A DNA stretch of 64,000 nt from Absidia repens (taxonomy: Eukaryota > Mucoromycota > Mucoromycetes > Mucorales > Cunninghamellaceae), in NCBI GenBank assembly GCA_002105175.1, contig MCGE01000026.1, positions 1-64,000 on the forward strand. Reading direction: 5' to 3'. The translations under genes were made by a program, and so were the position numbers. The notes below the pieces were generated by a model, which was not told the DNA's origin, ran no database searches, and worked only from the letters and a program-made list of their open reading frames with translations. This document shows positions 35,155 to 47,700 of the stretch, piece after piece; position 1 is the first letter of the stretch, and each line of letters begins with the position of its first letter.

Positions 35155-35564
35155 TTAGACCAATTCATGAAGCTTATGAGAAAATTGTCCCGTGAGGTAA
35201 AAAGACCATCCGGTCTTGTGAATAGTTGTAGCCTAGGGGCATATACAATGTATCAGCAAACATTTATATATATATCATATTCTCGAAACTTACAGCAAGC
35301 CGAATTATCTTCATTTCATTCATAAATGTAATCATTTGTCGTACGTCGGCTACAAAGTGTTTCATACTAGTCGATCGCTAATGTAATCAAGTAATGTATC
35401 TATACAAAAGTAAATAAAAATTAGCAACCGCCATATGCAGTACACCGTCGCGTAATGGGGGAGATGGGGAATCTGATTACCTTCAGTGTATCCGTTTCGA
35501 TGCCAAGGGTATTGATATTTGGGATCCTTAGTTCTAGAATAAGCAGCTTCATAAAAGCAGATAT
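35155..35564 (-). pseudogene. decayed spliced gene fragment, unknown function
   Basis: Three minus-strand segments look protein-coding and are separated by good GT-AG introns: 35564-35481, 35399-35294 and 35232-35155. The first, opened in one frame, reads ICFYEAAYSRTKDPKYQYPW and continues in phase into the second as DTLLDYISDRLV before a stop. A shift of one base restores an open frame starting MKHFVADVRQMITFMNEMK, which passes in frame over the 61-nt intron into ATTIHKTGWSFYLTGQFSHK and a stop at 35155. The frame break and the lack of recognisable upstream exons suggest a C-terminal gene remnant. Alternatively the 49-residue ORF from 35365 could be a tiny gene. I do not recognise the family. 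Confidence 0.4.
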
Positions 35565-36438
35565 CTTAAAAACAAATATGTAGAAGCAATTTATTTTGAT
35601 AAAGCGTTGTTCATTGAAGCATTACTGATGATGTGCCTTTTTTTTTTTTGTAAAAAAAAGGGAGAAAACTGACAGCAACGGAATAAAAGGTTCTCAACTT
35701 TTATTCCTGCCAGCGGAGTTCAAACATAGCAATCGCCACTCCCAAAAATTACTCAAGTTTTCTAAGTGAGGCAAGCGTCCAGGTACCTATGACTAAACTT
35801 ATTTTTATGATTTCATACACAGGACATCTATATTTTATTATGCTGTGCTTTGGTACACGCGAGAGTCAACAATTAGGTTGTGCCTGGATGCAGTATTTCG
35901 CCAGCTACGCATGAACAAGAGAATTAAGAACATATACCAAGCTACCTCTATTATGCGACCACCGGACGTGAATAAATTACATTTCATTTAAACTTCTTCC
36001 CTGAAAACAAAACAGATAAAAAAAGTATATGATAATGGGAGAGAGTGTTGGTTTTTGCAATTTATCTGTTTTGTAGTATCGGTGTCTGTGGAAGTGAGAT
36101 AGCGGGACTATTTTGGCGGTTGTGTGAAACACTTGCGTATAGGGGATAGCATATCAATTTTTTTTTTTTACTCATTATTAGCTACCATATGATCCTTATG
36201 TCCACAATCATCATATGTAAACACTATACATTTAAGTGTGGCATTAAAAAAGATAGGCATAATCAAGGTGATAGCGGGTTCTGTTTTCGCTTAGAACTGT
36301 CGGCCAATGAAATCCTTATCTAAGAATTGACTTTTTTTGGAAGATATGATAATCGGGCGTTTACTTTTTTTTCTTTTTTCTGCTTTTCTTTCCCTTTTTC
36401 AATTATCTTGTTGCATATTATATAAAATCATAATCACC
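35565..36438. other. upstream region of the GATA factor gene
   Basis: AT-rich, with GATA/TATC words scattered (for example GTGATAGCGGG near 36268 and ACTTATC-type words) that could be GATA-factor sites, but such short motifs are common by chance. No other gene seen. Confidence 0.35.
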
Positions 36439-37779
36439 ATGGACGATTCTTCAACTATCGATTCAGCAACACAGAAAGATAAAGCGTCATCATCATCATC
36501 ATCATCATCGATATTGTCTACTTCTGATGAGCCCTCTTCCCATGTCCCTGATACAGGCGGTAGTGGTCAAGTGCGGTGGAAACCTCCGGTCACACAATGC
36601 TACAATTGCAAAACCACAACGACTCCTTTGTGGCGACGTAATGAAAACGGCAATACAATATGTAACGCATGCGGACTATACTATAAACTACACAATATAC
36701 AACGCCCAGTCACTATGAAAAAAACCACCATCAAAAAAAGAAAGCGATTTAACAGCAATATTCATTTTGAGAGATACCAGCAACAAACTCAACCACATCT
36801 ATATTCCAGCAACAATGTTATACTACCACCATCTTCCTCATCATCGTCATCGTCATCCCCAAATACCGATTACCATCATTCTCAGCAAGGCCAATTTCCA
36901 TCAGTGTCATCATCTGCTACTGCCACTTCTCTAAAAAACAACAATCCAGTAACAAGCACAGCATCATCATCTCAATACAGTTATTATTCACAACCACCCA
37001 ACTCCACTTTATCATCATCTCCGACTTCTATCGATAGACTTCAAAACATACTTTTACCCGCTTTGCGATCGATTAAATCACTAGTTGAGGAGCAACAACA
37101 GCAACAACAGCAACAACATCAACAACATCAACAACATCAACAGCAGCAACAACGGCAACAGCAACAGCAACAGCAACAACCACAGCAACAGCAACAACAA
37201 CAGCTGCAGCAACAATCCAATAGCGTCCATTCTCGTTCTCATCATTATCACCACCGTCATCAGGATTCAGCACCGGAAGCGACAAGAACAAACGCAGCTG
37301 GGGCACTTTTCGATCCAAGTAACCTCATTTCGACCATCGCTACCATGATACTCGACCCTGCAGCATTCCGTCAATCACTCCAAGCGCGCCGGGAAGAATT
37401 ACAACAACAGGTGGACCATATCAACATCTTACTTCAGCAATCCTCGGGGTTACTAGAAAGTATTGAGGTGGTTATGGCAGATAAGCAGCGAACATACCCA
37501 CCAGCACCTCAGAATATCATTGCCGACGATTTGCTTTTGATCCCAACCTCCTCTTCGCCTCGTCAACAAAAAAATGCGGATTCTTATGAACATTACATGC
37601 CAAGGCAACCGCCACCTCCGCCAACACCGCCGCATGCGCTCTCTTCACCATCGTCATCATCCTCATCGTCATCATCATCTTCCGTATCATCCGCCCGCAT
37701 GTCTTCTTTCCCACCAAATAATGATCTTGACTGTGATCGTCACCCACCATCCCCTACTCTTAAGAAAAAGCAACACTAG
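36439..37779 (+). CDS. single-zinc-finger GATA transcription factor
   Basis: One exon, 446 aa from the ATG at 36439 in a good context (CACCATGG); an in-frame upstream ATG at 36346 would add a hydrophobic 31-residue leader and is less likely. One type IVa GATA finger at about residues 52-76 (C-X2-C-X17-C-X2-[25 protein letters not shown]), followed by the basic tail [17 protein letters not shown]. The rest is low-complexity: Ser runs, a long Gln/His tract (about 220-260) encoded by CAA/CAG repeats, and a heptad-like helix [20 protein letters not shown] (about 345-380) that may dimerise. A proline/serine-rich tail ends in basic KKKQH. It is a nuclear DNA-binding protein recognising GATA. With one finger it cannot be assigned to SRE-type iron regulators (two fingers) or AreA/Dal80-type nitrogen regulators. 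Confidence 0.9.
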   Translation: MDDSSTIDSATQKDKASSSSSSSSILSTSDEPSSHVPDTGGSGQVRWKPPVTQCYNCKTTTTPLWRRNENGNTICNACGLYYKLHNIQRPVTMKKTTIKKRKRFNSNIHFERYQQQTQPHLYSSNNVILPPSSSSSSSSSPNTDYHHSQQGQFPSVSSSATATSLKNNNPVTSTASSSQYSYYSQPPNSTLSSSPTSIDRLQNILLPALRSIKSLVEEQQQQQQQQHQQHQQHQQQQQRQQQQQQQQPQQQQQQQLQQQSNSVHSRSHHYHHRHQDSAPEATRTNAAGALFDPSNLISTIATMILDPAAFRQSLQARREELQQQVDHINILLQQSSGLLESIEVVMADKQRTYPPAPQNIIADDLLLIPTSSSPRQQKNADSYEHYMPRQPPPPPTPPHALSSPSSSSSSSSSSSVSSARMSSFPPNNDLDCDRHPPSPTLKKKQH

Positions 37780-37783
37780 GTTG

Positions 37784-37832
<49 letters not shown>

Positions 37833-38630
37833 TGGAAGCGGGTTTCATGGCATTTGGATTTTCTTGTTATTCCATATCTTATCCTTATATCATTATCATA
37901 GTCGTAGCACTTTTATAGTCTGTTATTAGTATCTTTTATCTTCTTTTTATCATCATCATCAACATCAAATAAAGCCTTTTTATTTTATTTTATGAGTGAT
38001 TGTACGCTCAGATGACTCGAAAGTAATCAAGGGGGGGAGGAGAGAGAGGACGGGGAACATTGAAGGTGGGTAGGTTAAGGGGGGGGGGAGTGGAATGCAT
38101 TCGGTGAAAAAAGGTATCTGTGCATGGACCTTATCTATTTTTTACTACATTTGGGAAAGGTAGTTGATAATGTCTTGTGGCGCACTTTTAAAATAATGTA
38201 GTATCTTTTATCTTGATATTTACAGAGTATCACAGAACAGAAAAGATAAGGAGGAAAAAAACAAAAAAAAAAAACAAAAAAAAACACAGGACGGGGCGGG
38301 GGGATCGGATTCACTGATATCCCTTATTTTTTCTTTGTTTGTCGTTTCGACTCATGAGCACTGTGTAGTATATCAATTAAATACACCATAATTTGTAATA
38401 CGGTGTGGGTACATGTACCGTCGAAGAGAAGAAAGCAATAAAATACAGTACAGGAGAGACAAATAATAACGGTACCAACGGGAAAAGAGAATTGGGTCGT
38501 CATTATTATTGTGTGATCATGCTATATCCAGTAAGACAACGACCTTCTGGCACCTTCTTTTGTGTTTTTTTTTCGTCAAAATGAAAAAAAAAAGTTGATC
38601 GCATCAGAATTGCTGTTCAGCGGGAGCCAC
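37780..38630. other. 3' region of the GATA gene and spacer
   Basis: A poly(T)/poly(A) stretch at 37790-37832, an AATAAAGCC signal at about 37970, then a G-rich stretch (38030-38095) and A-rich DNA. No coding region seen. Confidence 0.4.
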
Positions 38631-38706
38631 AGAAAATATGTCAAATCCGCACACGTGCTATTTTTATTTTTCGTTCAATTTTTATTTTTTCGTCTCTCTT
38701 TTCTTT

Positions 38707-38743
<37 letters not shown>

Positions 38744-39200
38744 ATTCACGATTATTAGTGTCAGAACTAGTTTAGAAAGGGATTCAGTTCAGGGATTACA
38801 ACATGCATGGAGAAACCCTTTCATTTTGTATTCAGGATTTCGGATCACCATTATACGACTTTCCGGAGCCTTCATTAGCTTAGTTTAGTTCTACTTTGTC
38901 CATATTTTGTTATCTCTTAAAGAAAATATGTCTCTTTTTTTACAATTCAATAAAAAATGTCTCAATAGTCTTTCTCTTGCCTCACACAATAGATCCCTTT
39001 TTACCATCACCCATTTAGATTAGTGTTGATAATCGTTATATATGCTTCAATAAAGATATCCAGTTATGATTTTTCTCTCGTTTTACCTGCCTTGTGCAAT
39101 ATATTAGACCCATTTTTACAGTAGTATATTTAGATTAGTTTCGATCATTCTCTGGATCCTCTCATAGTTTTACTCATGCAATAGCACAACGGTCACCTTG
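38631..39200 (+). repeat. dispersed ORF-less element, copy 2
   Basis: Opens with TCAAATCCGCACACGTG, then a T-rich block with a poly(T) run of about 30, CAGAACTAGTTTAGAAAGGG and the hairpin core (ACATGCATGGAGAAACCC), and TTCAATAAAAAATGTCTC. Similarity fades after about 39200. Confidence 0.7.
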
Positions 39201-39934
39201 TAGTGTGTTTTTGCTGTGAGTCGCTGGCGCGCATTTGCAGCTGGAGAATATTTCTTTAGGGAAGCTCTTTTTTGTATTTAAGGCACCACTGACGACGGTA
39301 CCGGACACAATGGGGAATCTTTTAGTGTATATTTTTATATTTTTGGCGAGGAGTTTGACTTGCTTGGCATTATACTAAAAACGGTTGATTTTGAGCGGAC
39401 TAGGTTTCTATACAGAAATATTTTGATTTTTCATTATTTTTCATACATCTTCTAGACCCTGTTGAACCCCAATTCACCACTTGAAAGGTCATTGAAAGAT
39501 CCAGTTTCCGTTATTTGCGTTTAGCTCTCTACCTTTTCACATACCAATGCTAGGTCTCTGGACTCAAATTAAAAATGCTTTCCTAGGTACGAGTCTATCT
39601 TTTTATATCTATAGCTCAAAGCAGCTAGACTACTATCATTAACCGATATAGCTGATCATATAGATAATATCATATAATCTCACACAAATAAATAAACAAA
39701 TCATCATCACATAATCAATGTCAGCCCAATCGAACATGTAATCGTTTTGGCTCCTTAAAAACATCACTTCAATCATGTAAGTAGACAGTATAAAAAAAGT
39801 ACATTTATTAAATAACAACATAAAACAACAGCTAAATACTACTAGGTGGTTTAAAGGTCGGGGGAAGGAAAGGGGCGGGGGAAATATGATTGTATAATGG
39901 GCAGGAGGGAGGAAGGGTATCGGGGTAAGCCCAA
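39201..39934. other. AT-rich intergenic stretch downstream of the kinase gene
   Basis: No coding region recognised. It contains the 3' end of the STK16-like transcript, read on the minus strand. Confidence 0.35.
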
Positions 39935-41584
39935 CTAAGTAGTATTTTCAGGGATTTCGCGTTCCAAAATGTGGTCTAGTTTTTCGATCACCTTAAAAAA
40001 AAAAAAAAAAAAAAAAGCAAGTCAGTCAACATCCAATCCACTCTAGGAAAAAAAAGAAAGAAAGACTAATGACTTACTTGGTGAATATCAGGACGAATAG
40101 CGGGGTCGGCAATCAAGAGCCATGAAATCAAATCCTTGACAGTTTGCGAATAAAGTTGATCTAATTCAGGGTCGCTTGGGAAGCGGAATTGACCATTCAA
40201 AACAGCCAACGCAATGGATCCGCCCTGTTCATTCATTCCCACTTCAAAAGGAGACTGACCATACGCCATTGCATAAAGAGTACACCCCAGTGACCAAATA
40301 TCCACCTTTTCATCTAATGTGGTTTCGCTTTTGACGTCAAAAAGTTCAGGGGCACGATATGGCATAGAACAGTGTTCAGCTGCAAGATCCTATATATATG
40401 AGCCAAAAGTATGAGTTATCCTGTATACGCAAGTCCCGCCCTTCCAAGCGCTGATCCTTTTACCTGTTGTGATAGTGCCTCTTGTCTCGTTCGAATGACA
40501 ATACGAGCTTCACATGCAGATCCAAAGTCCATCAAAATAGGAGTTGTTCCATCGTCGGCAAGTAAAACATTTCTACATGGAATCATGGAAATTCTCATCA
40601 GGTTGCCCATTGTCGCTTTTATCAAGATTTTATTTTTTCCTCTTACCCTGGCTTGATATCTCTGTGTGCCCATGGTACTATTTGATTTTCCATCCCTGGT
40701 TTGTGCGTTTCTATTCGAGAAGATTCATTTTGACGTTGTTGGCCATCAAGGAGCGCTTGTCGATCTGGACGTGGATGATGTTGGTCGTCCTCATCCATTG
40801 GGTTTTGAGAATTGTTACTATATTGAGTGACAGTGGCCTTGGGAGGTGTGTAGGTGTGTAAATAAGCCACTGACACGCATATATCGTGGAATAGCTGAAT
40901 CATTTCTCTTTCGGTAAAGTGGACCTTGTTGAGGTTGTTGCGGTTGATGGCGTCCTGTAAATTACCCCTCTATAAATAAAAAAATTGTCAGTTCATGTAT
41001 GCATTCAAGTATTCATTCCGCATACGCACTAAGCCCCTCGACTATTTTTTTTTACCTTGTAATAGGGCAAAAAGATATAAATTGTTTTGCCACCATCGGC
41101 ATCAGTGATTGTACTAGTATCCTTTTATATATGTATATATAAAAAAGAGATTATCAGTACCTTGTTTATTTTAGCGGACACTGACATATACTTCTCTTGT
41201 CTCTTACCAGCATACGAATAATATTTGGATGTTCAAAAAGGCGATAAATGTCTACTTCACGTTGTGCTACATCCGCTTCTTCGGTTCCTAAAGTACATCG
41301 AATCTTCTTCAAAGCGTATAAATTGCCAGAGCCATCCTGAGCCAAATACACAAATGAAAAGCCTCTATAAATAGAATGAATAGCCATAATGGTAGTGAGT
41401 ATTCGTCCCATCTCCGTTATAATCCCAATCCAATACATCCCGGTACATTTCTTTTAAAAAATTACCCTTCCCCAAGAAGTTTGATGATACGATAGGCACG
41501 GCCATTGATAGTGATGTTTGGATTGGGAATACAACAGCTTGTAGCAGCAACCAAACCATCAAATATAGAAGATAAAAACGACAT
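39935..41584 (-). CDS. STK16/Env7-type serine/threonine kinase
   Basis: Seven exons: 41584-41466, 41364-41208, 41121-41056, 40969-40647, 40572-40464, 40389-40078, 39991-39935; 380 aa. The kinase core is complete: GEGGFSFVYLA (glycine loop, about 36-46), YALKKI (catalytic Lys), AQREVDIYRLFEHPNIIRML (helix C Glu), AHRDIKPGNVLL (catalytic loop), LMDFGSA (Mg-binding), MPYRAPELF and DIWSLGCTLYAMAYGQSPFE. This order and the short N-terminus with a Cys pair (TSCCIPNPN, likely acylated) fit the NAK-family STK16/MPSK1 and yeast Env7. The family works at Golgi or vacuolar membranes; Env7 restrains vacuole fusion. A polar insertion of about 50-60 residues sits directly before HRD (see findings). A splice acceptor five bases upstream of the ATG implies a 5' leader exon. 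Confidence 0.9.
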
Positions 41585-42076
41585 GCTAGCTAAAAAAGCA
41601 AACAAACAATGGAAGTCAAATTCGTATAGTGAATAAAATGAATACAATAGACTGTGCTGGAGTATATAAATATATATGCTTAGTTGTTACCTCTAAAAAC
41701 AAAGGAAGACCTGAAAGGGAAAAGAAAGAAAAGAAAATCAATTTTTCCAAAAATAATTGGCGTTTAGGCATATTTTCAAACAGCGACGGAAGCCATTGTC
41801 TTGGCTTGTTGAAAGTAGTGGACATAGAGTGATGTGGGTACAAAACTAAGAAAAAAAAAAAACAATTTTGCTTTAAAGAAAAGTAAGGTCATCGTTAATA
41901 CTATACAATGTTAATAATGGTAATGGTACTGATGTTCTTGTATAGACATGCACTATAGAATACAGTCGACAACGGTATTTGAATAGTTGCCCACCCTAAT
42001 TGCCACAAAAATGTAAGTCGCGCTTTTAAAAGCTTTTTTTTTTCTTTTTTTTTTTTTCTCTTATCAAAAGGGTAAA
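41585..42076. promoter_or_regulatory. head-to-head interval STK16-like/NUP159 with probable leader exon
   Basis: Between the divergent starts. On the minus strand an acceptor at 41591-41590 lies directly before the kinase ATG, and a matching donor GTAACA at 41690 follows a 135-nt open segment that begins with ATG at 41825 (MSTTFNKPRQWLPSLFENMP...). Spliced, that segment is out of frame with the kinase, so it would act as an upstream ORF. Confidence 0.4.
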
Positions 42077-45000
42077 ATGAACAGTGACTCAATCAAAGTT
42101 GTAAACAGTCATTCTGAAGAAGGTGAATTTGTTGAAGTCAGTGTAAGTACATTTGCAGTAAACATAAGACAGCATAAACTCACGAACTTTGTTTTCTCCT
42201 TTCTTTTTACATTATTTTACGCTCTCTAGGATTTCAAATTTATGGAGCTGGTTGTCAATGCCAAGGTCACTATGCAAGATGTAATCTTCAAGGAAGGCGA
42301 ATATCCTGCTACTGTATCGCTTCTTGCTTGTTCTGGAAAGTATGGCTACTTTGTCGCTGGTCATATAGATGGTAAGCGTTAGATATCTGCAACTGGGCCT
42401 TTTTTTTTTTTTTTTTATGCTGCGGGACTGAACTCCTATTATCTTTCTATAGGCTTCGCGTTTGGTGAAACGAAACGTTTGCGTACCGCCTTCTACGATT
42501 CTGAAGAAGGAGCCACCTCAATGTTGGATGACAAGATTATTGTGCCTTTACAGTTTAGGATCCATCAAATCCGATTGTCGTGCGATGAACAAACCATTCT
42601 TGTGGCCCAATCCAACGGAACTCTGCTGACATACTCCGCGAAGGACGTATTGGAACAGGTAATAATAACTACGTGGTAAATTCTTGAAATAACCTCTTTA
42701 TTCATTGTTATCTTTACAGAAAAAAGATGTCCAACCCAAACGGTCTATCAACTTTCCTGCACCGATCATCGACCTTCGACCCAACACTGGCGCTCTACCA
42801 GACGCTGCCTGTATATTTCTTCAAAACCAACAATGTCGTATAGTCAACTGGAAAACGGCGGAAACGGTAACTGATATACCCATATTGGATTTGACTGCAA
42901 TATGCTGGTCCCCCAAAGGAAAGCGGATTATTTGTGGTCGAGAAAATGGAACTTTGGAACATTATGATCTCGATGGTGTGAAACAAGGGACTATACCACC
43001 TCCTGAATCATTAAAAGCTGGTGACAAGAATGGAAATATCAACAGAAGGGGTAAGCGCTAAATAAGAAGAAAAAAACGACAGCAACAGTATACTCATTTC
43101 TCTTTTCTATGATAGTGCGTGATGTACTTTGGGTGGATAATGACCAATTCCTTGTGATCTATTCTCGTGATAAGGATACTGAAAGTGATGGCTCAATCAA
43201 CTCCGCCTACATTATTGACCAAAAACCAAAGTCTGGCAACGCTCCCAAATGCACTCATCTGGCCAAACTCCCTCCCATTGTTCCTTCTAACGCTGTTTAC
43301 AATCACTTTTATATGGAAACCATTCGTGACGACACTCATACGATTATCATATTGGCTAATGGTGCATCGAACATGATCTCTGCTGTTGGTCGGGATGAAA
43401 GTGGGAACTGGGCAACATGGAAATTACCTATGGATGGCGTTGCAAGTCTACCGTTATCCAATGACGTCAACTACTGTACCATGTCTCTTGGCCTTGCTTT
43501 GGACTTTTCCGCTTGTGAAAATCTGCCACCGTATGATACCACCAACAGTAATCTTGGTGTCGAACCTGTCCCGGTCCTTTATTGCGTCAATGATGAAGGC
43601 TATCTCGGTGCTTTCCATTGCTACAATAAACGTCTGGCTCGTGCTGGTACTGTCTATCAGAACATGCAAACGGCAACCGCGCTTCCGCCGTCACCAACCA
43701 ATAGTGCATCATCAGCATTCTCGTCCGATCCATTCACCACCGCAATGAAATCTGGCTACTCTGGAAAAGACTTTGCTTCATTGGAAAAGGTGAAAGGCGC
43801 AACTAGTTCGATATATAGCAGCATTTCTAAGGGCCTGGAATCTTCCTCTTCTCCAAAGTTTGGATCAACGACCAGTATCGGTGCTATGTCATCAACGTCT
43901 ACCAGCACTAGTCCATTATCATCACCAGCGAACCACACCTTTGACGATGCATCAACCCGCATGACGAACCAAAAGCACGCTACCTCGTTGGCTGGATCTA
44001 TGGAATCCTCTGATATTTCTGTCGTGGAACACTCCAATTCTACGACTAGTTCAAGCAGTGGTTCTATCTCCTCAGGCTTCGAAATGCTCAACAAGAGTGA
44101 TTGTGTCTCTGACGACGCTGTCCCTGAAACTGGCGTCAGCACTAGCAAATCCGCAACAACGAACATGGAAGATCAAGTGGTACCGACTGAAACATCATTA
44201 TCCGTCAAGAAAGAACCTGATACAACAAAAACGACGAAGCCGACTCTCTCCGCTACATCAACAAATAAGGAAACAGCACCCAAACTCCATGCAACCAGTT
44301 TAGCTACCGACAATAACAATAAACCAATGTATAGATTTGATTTTGAATCCTTTGGGTCTGACAAAAAGGTGTATGATACCACCCCAAATACAAATCTCTC
44401 CTTGTTTGTATCAAAGCGTCCTCTTGGCGATGGTGGCGATTTTGGAAACAACAACATGCCTTCCTTCACCCAGCTTGCAAAGAAAAATGTGCCTCCTCCT
44501 TCTGAACCGACTACAAAAAAAAATACACCTACTGGAACTACACCAACGTTTGGCGAATCTGCAAACAAAAATATGCCTGCTGGACTGACACCAAGCTTTG
44601 GCGGATTTGGAAGCCCGAGTGCGGCTTTCGGGAAACCATCAGCGTTTGGCGAACCTGCAAAGAAGAATATACCTGCTGGAACTGCACCAACATTTGGCGA
44701 ATCTGCAAATACGAATGTGCCTGCTGGAACCACACCGACGTTCAATGATCTTATAAAGAAGAATGCTCCGACTGCAATGGAACCACTGTCTGGCTTTCGT
44801 TTTGGCAATCAAGTTAAGAATACTACCACATCCGGCGGCAAACCTAGCTTTGGCACCATCAGTGATGGAATCAAATCTCCGACAACTGGACTTCCTTCTG
44901 GCTTTCTAAAACTACAACAACCGGCAAGTTTATCGTCTACAACCAAACCGTCAACTGGTACTACCCAGCTTACTTTGAAAAATTCTACACAACAACAAGA

Positions 45001-46078
45001 CGCTGATTATAAAGACAAACTAGCGGCTACAGTTGAACCGAAAAAGGTACCCACATATATAAGATTATCAAATTGATAAATATGCACTTTACTCACTTTT
45101 CATTCTTTTATCTACAAAATATAGGCTTCATCCAATGTGTTTGATGATGATTCTTATTCTAAAATTCTGCAATTGGTAGAAAAGGTAAATGAAAAGAAAA
45201 AAAGGAAAGAAAGGAAACAATGCTTGATATGCTGATGATATGACGCTTTTTTTTTTTTTGGTTTTGTTTTTCCGTACAGCTGGCCGCAACGCAAGCTGGA
45301 TTCCAGAAGCAATTACGAAGTCAAGGCGATCAATTGGATACCCTTGTAAGAAATGTGGGCCATCTCACAGACAACTTTGAGAAATGGAAATCAATGGACC
45401 GTGATCAAGTGTATGCTCACTCTCAAATGAAAATCGATAATATCAAGGACCAAACATCAGAGGTATCTAAACCGGAGTCGGACCGTAAGTGAACTCATTC
45501 ATTCATATCATGCTACCTTTTTTTTTTTTAACTCCCTGTTTGTAATCTCATAGTGCCTAAAACTATAATGACCGAACAAGTTTTGACAACAACACCGAAG
45601 GAAAAGGAAATCGCGGATGTTGATAAAATACTAGCTGAATTGCATTGCATCATGAGCACCGACAACAAAAAGGGCAAGCAAAAAGAAGTAGACGCAAGGT
45701 AAAATCAATGCATGAAAATATAGACAGAATAAAGGACTCAATTTCTATTTTTTTTTTTACCTTTTTATTAGCGCCGTTTCAGTTTATGGCTTCCGTAGTG
45801 CTATCGACCAAATGGAAAAGGAATTGATGGAGAAGGGCAACGACATAATGTACTTGAAACAACGATTGGCACTTCTCCGATTCCGGGAACATCAACTCAA
45901 AGCACGGTACTCACAATCCACTATTGCCTTTGAAGATCTCACCGACGAAGATGATGACGATGATGAAGACGAGAACGACGCTGCAGAATTTGAGATTAAG
46001 GATCCAACCATCACTGACGCAAACCATGTAGGTGAATGGTGCGTTTTGAACAAGTCTCCCCATCAAGCACATCAATGA
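42077..46078 (+). CDS. NUP159: nucleoporin Nup159/Nup214
   Basis: Nine exons: 42077-42142, 42230-42371, 42453-42658, 42720-43050, 43116-45046, 45125-45184, 45280-45484, 45554-45698, 45772-46078; 1130 aa, phases consistent. Residues 1 to about 430 form the N-terminal beta-propeller type seen in Nup159/Nup214 (SLLACSGKYGYFVAGHIDG, LSCDEQTILVAQSNGTLLTY, PILDLTAICWSPKGKRIICG, VRDVLWVDNDQFLVIY), which docks the helicase Dbp5 during mRNA export. A long Ser/Thr-rich linker follows, then FG/FGE/FGG motifs (about 680-840) carried partly by a tandem ~25-28-residue repeat, and a C-terminal coiled-coil region (about 900-1080: LAATQAGFQKQLRSQGDQLD, MEKELMEKGNDIMYLKQRL) that anchors it with the Nup82/Nup88 complex on the cytoplasmic face. 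The donor after exon 5 is GTACCC, a weak but frame-consistent site. Confidence 0.9.
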
Positions 46079-46809
46079 TCATCATTATCAATATCCTCAC
46101 TTCTTCATCTGACTGCCAACATCAACAATGATCTCACCACATTGGTCCTTTTGGCTTTGCATGCTCTTATATTTATTATTATTCCTTTATTATTACATTA
46201 GTATCATTATTCCTTTTATTTTATTATTGTTATTATGATCAATACTATTACTCTTGCTATCAACAATTACTGTTTATATCTAGTGTTTAGCAATTTCCCT
46301 CATCTTTATATATATATATATATGTCTTGTTTCTGTACAAAAACTCAATAAAAATCAAATCAATCATATATATCAAATATTGTGTTTTATTACATTTTAC
46401 TGTTGCATGAGATATACTAAATTCGTTGTAGATATGTAGACTGGCTACTTCAACTTTAAGATTGTCTCATTCTTTAATAATTGATATACAATTAGTGGGT
46501 TTAATTGAAAGAGTTTGATTGATTGCCTCAGTTGTGTTTATGTGTACTAGCTTGAGATCCACTTTTCACTCAAAATGACCAGCTCTTTGATACCAAAACT
46601 CTGACATTGAATGGAATTGTTCCAAATTTGTGCAGTTAAATTGATTAAGAGAGGGAGAAAGGATTAAAGTGTTAAGTCTAACACATGCTATGGGGTTGTA
46701 TAGGAAGGCAGCGCAGTCTAGGTCAATTAATATGAATAATGGGAGAGCGGGAACAGCGTCACGACTCATATCATGTTACCTAGAACTGCAAACTAGTCGC
46801 CATTTGAGT
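46079..46809. other. 3' region of NUP159 and AT-rich spacer
   Basis: Rich in TTATTATT words, with AATAAAAATC near 46348. No coding region recognised. Confidence 0.4.
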
Positions 46810-47700
46810 GAGTCAGAAGGCAGATGTTAGGCAGGATACTCAAAACATTATTTACAATAACGGCTTTGCTTACTTTCTGATGGATGGCTAATAAAAATGG
46901 CATACTTTATTGGAGCATATACTGTCAATTTAAACTAAAAAGCGCGGGGCTCATTGTAACATATGGGATTTATTAGAAGAAACATGGAGAAGGACCGACG
47001 ATTTGAAAAATGGTCGACACTAATCTAAAGGGACAATTGTAAAACAAGAGATAATATATAGTACAAAGAACGAGAAAGACTAAAGGTTATATATTATTGA
47101 ATCACAACAACGATCAACACTAATCAATCGGTGTGAAGGTAGTAAAAAAGAGATCTATTGCACAAGACATGAAGGCGTCTAATGGGACAATTTTTTATCA
47201 AGAAAGAGACATCTTTTATTCAAATATAAGTTTAAAATGCGGGCAAACTAACACTAAACTAAGCGAATGGAGGTTCGAAAAAAGACAAATGATGGTGGTT
47301 CCAAATCATGAATCCAAAACGGAAGGATTTCCCCATGCATGTTGTCATCCCTGAGCTTAAAACCCTTCTAAACTAGTCCTGACGCTAATCTAAGATCACT
47401 ATAACTTCAAAGAAGTTGGATGTGGAGAAAATAAAGAAGAATGGAAAGGAAAAGAAAGAAAGAGAGAGCGAAGAAATAGAAGTTGGCGAAAATAAATATT
47501 CACGTGGGCGGGATTTAAAATGCTTCCATCGTCTGTTGTGAGGATTTTGGAGGGTACGAAATGACATCCCCATTTTTGCTTGTCTTCTTTTTTACAACAT
47601 CCAACACCATGAAGTCTAATCAGTATGATAGTTCTCTTTGCATGACATGAAACACCACCAAATAACTGTGACAGTATGGCGGCTCCCTCAAAGGAACACC
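46810..47700 (-). repeat. dispersed ORF-less element, copy 3 (inverted)
   Basis: Reverse complement of the family: CACGTGGGCGGGATTT near 47500, AAGGATTTCCCCATGCATG hairpin core at about 47322, CTAAACTAGTCCTGAC at 47370, and GATCAACACTAATCAATC / GTCGACACTAATCTAAAG blocks. The 5' flank (47560-47700) resembles 48500-48650 and 62900-63040, so the element probably extends about 200 bp upstream of the CCCGCCCACGTG box. Confidence 0.65.

Noticed and set aside
37073..37348. ORFs of Asn/Ser or Val/Ala repeats over the CAA/CAG tract
   Set aside because: Other-frame readings of the polyglutamine region of the GATA factor.
41365..41562. 65-codon minus ORF overlapping STK16 exon 1
   Set aside because: Joins the leader ORF in frame after splicing, but it overlaps the conserved kinase N-terminus and has no recognisable content; treated as the uORF tail, not a gene.
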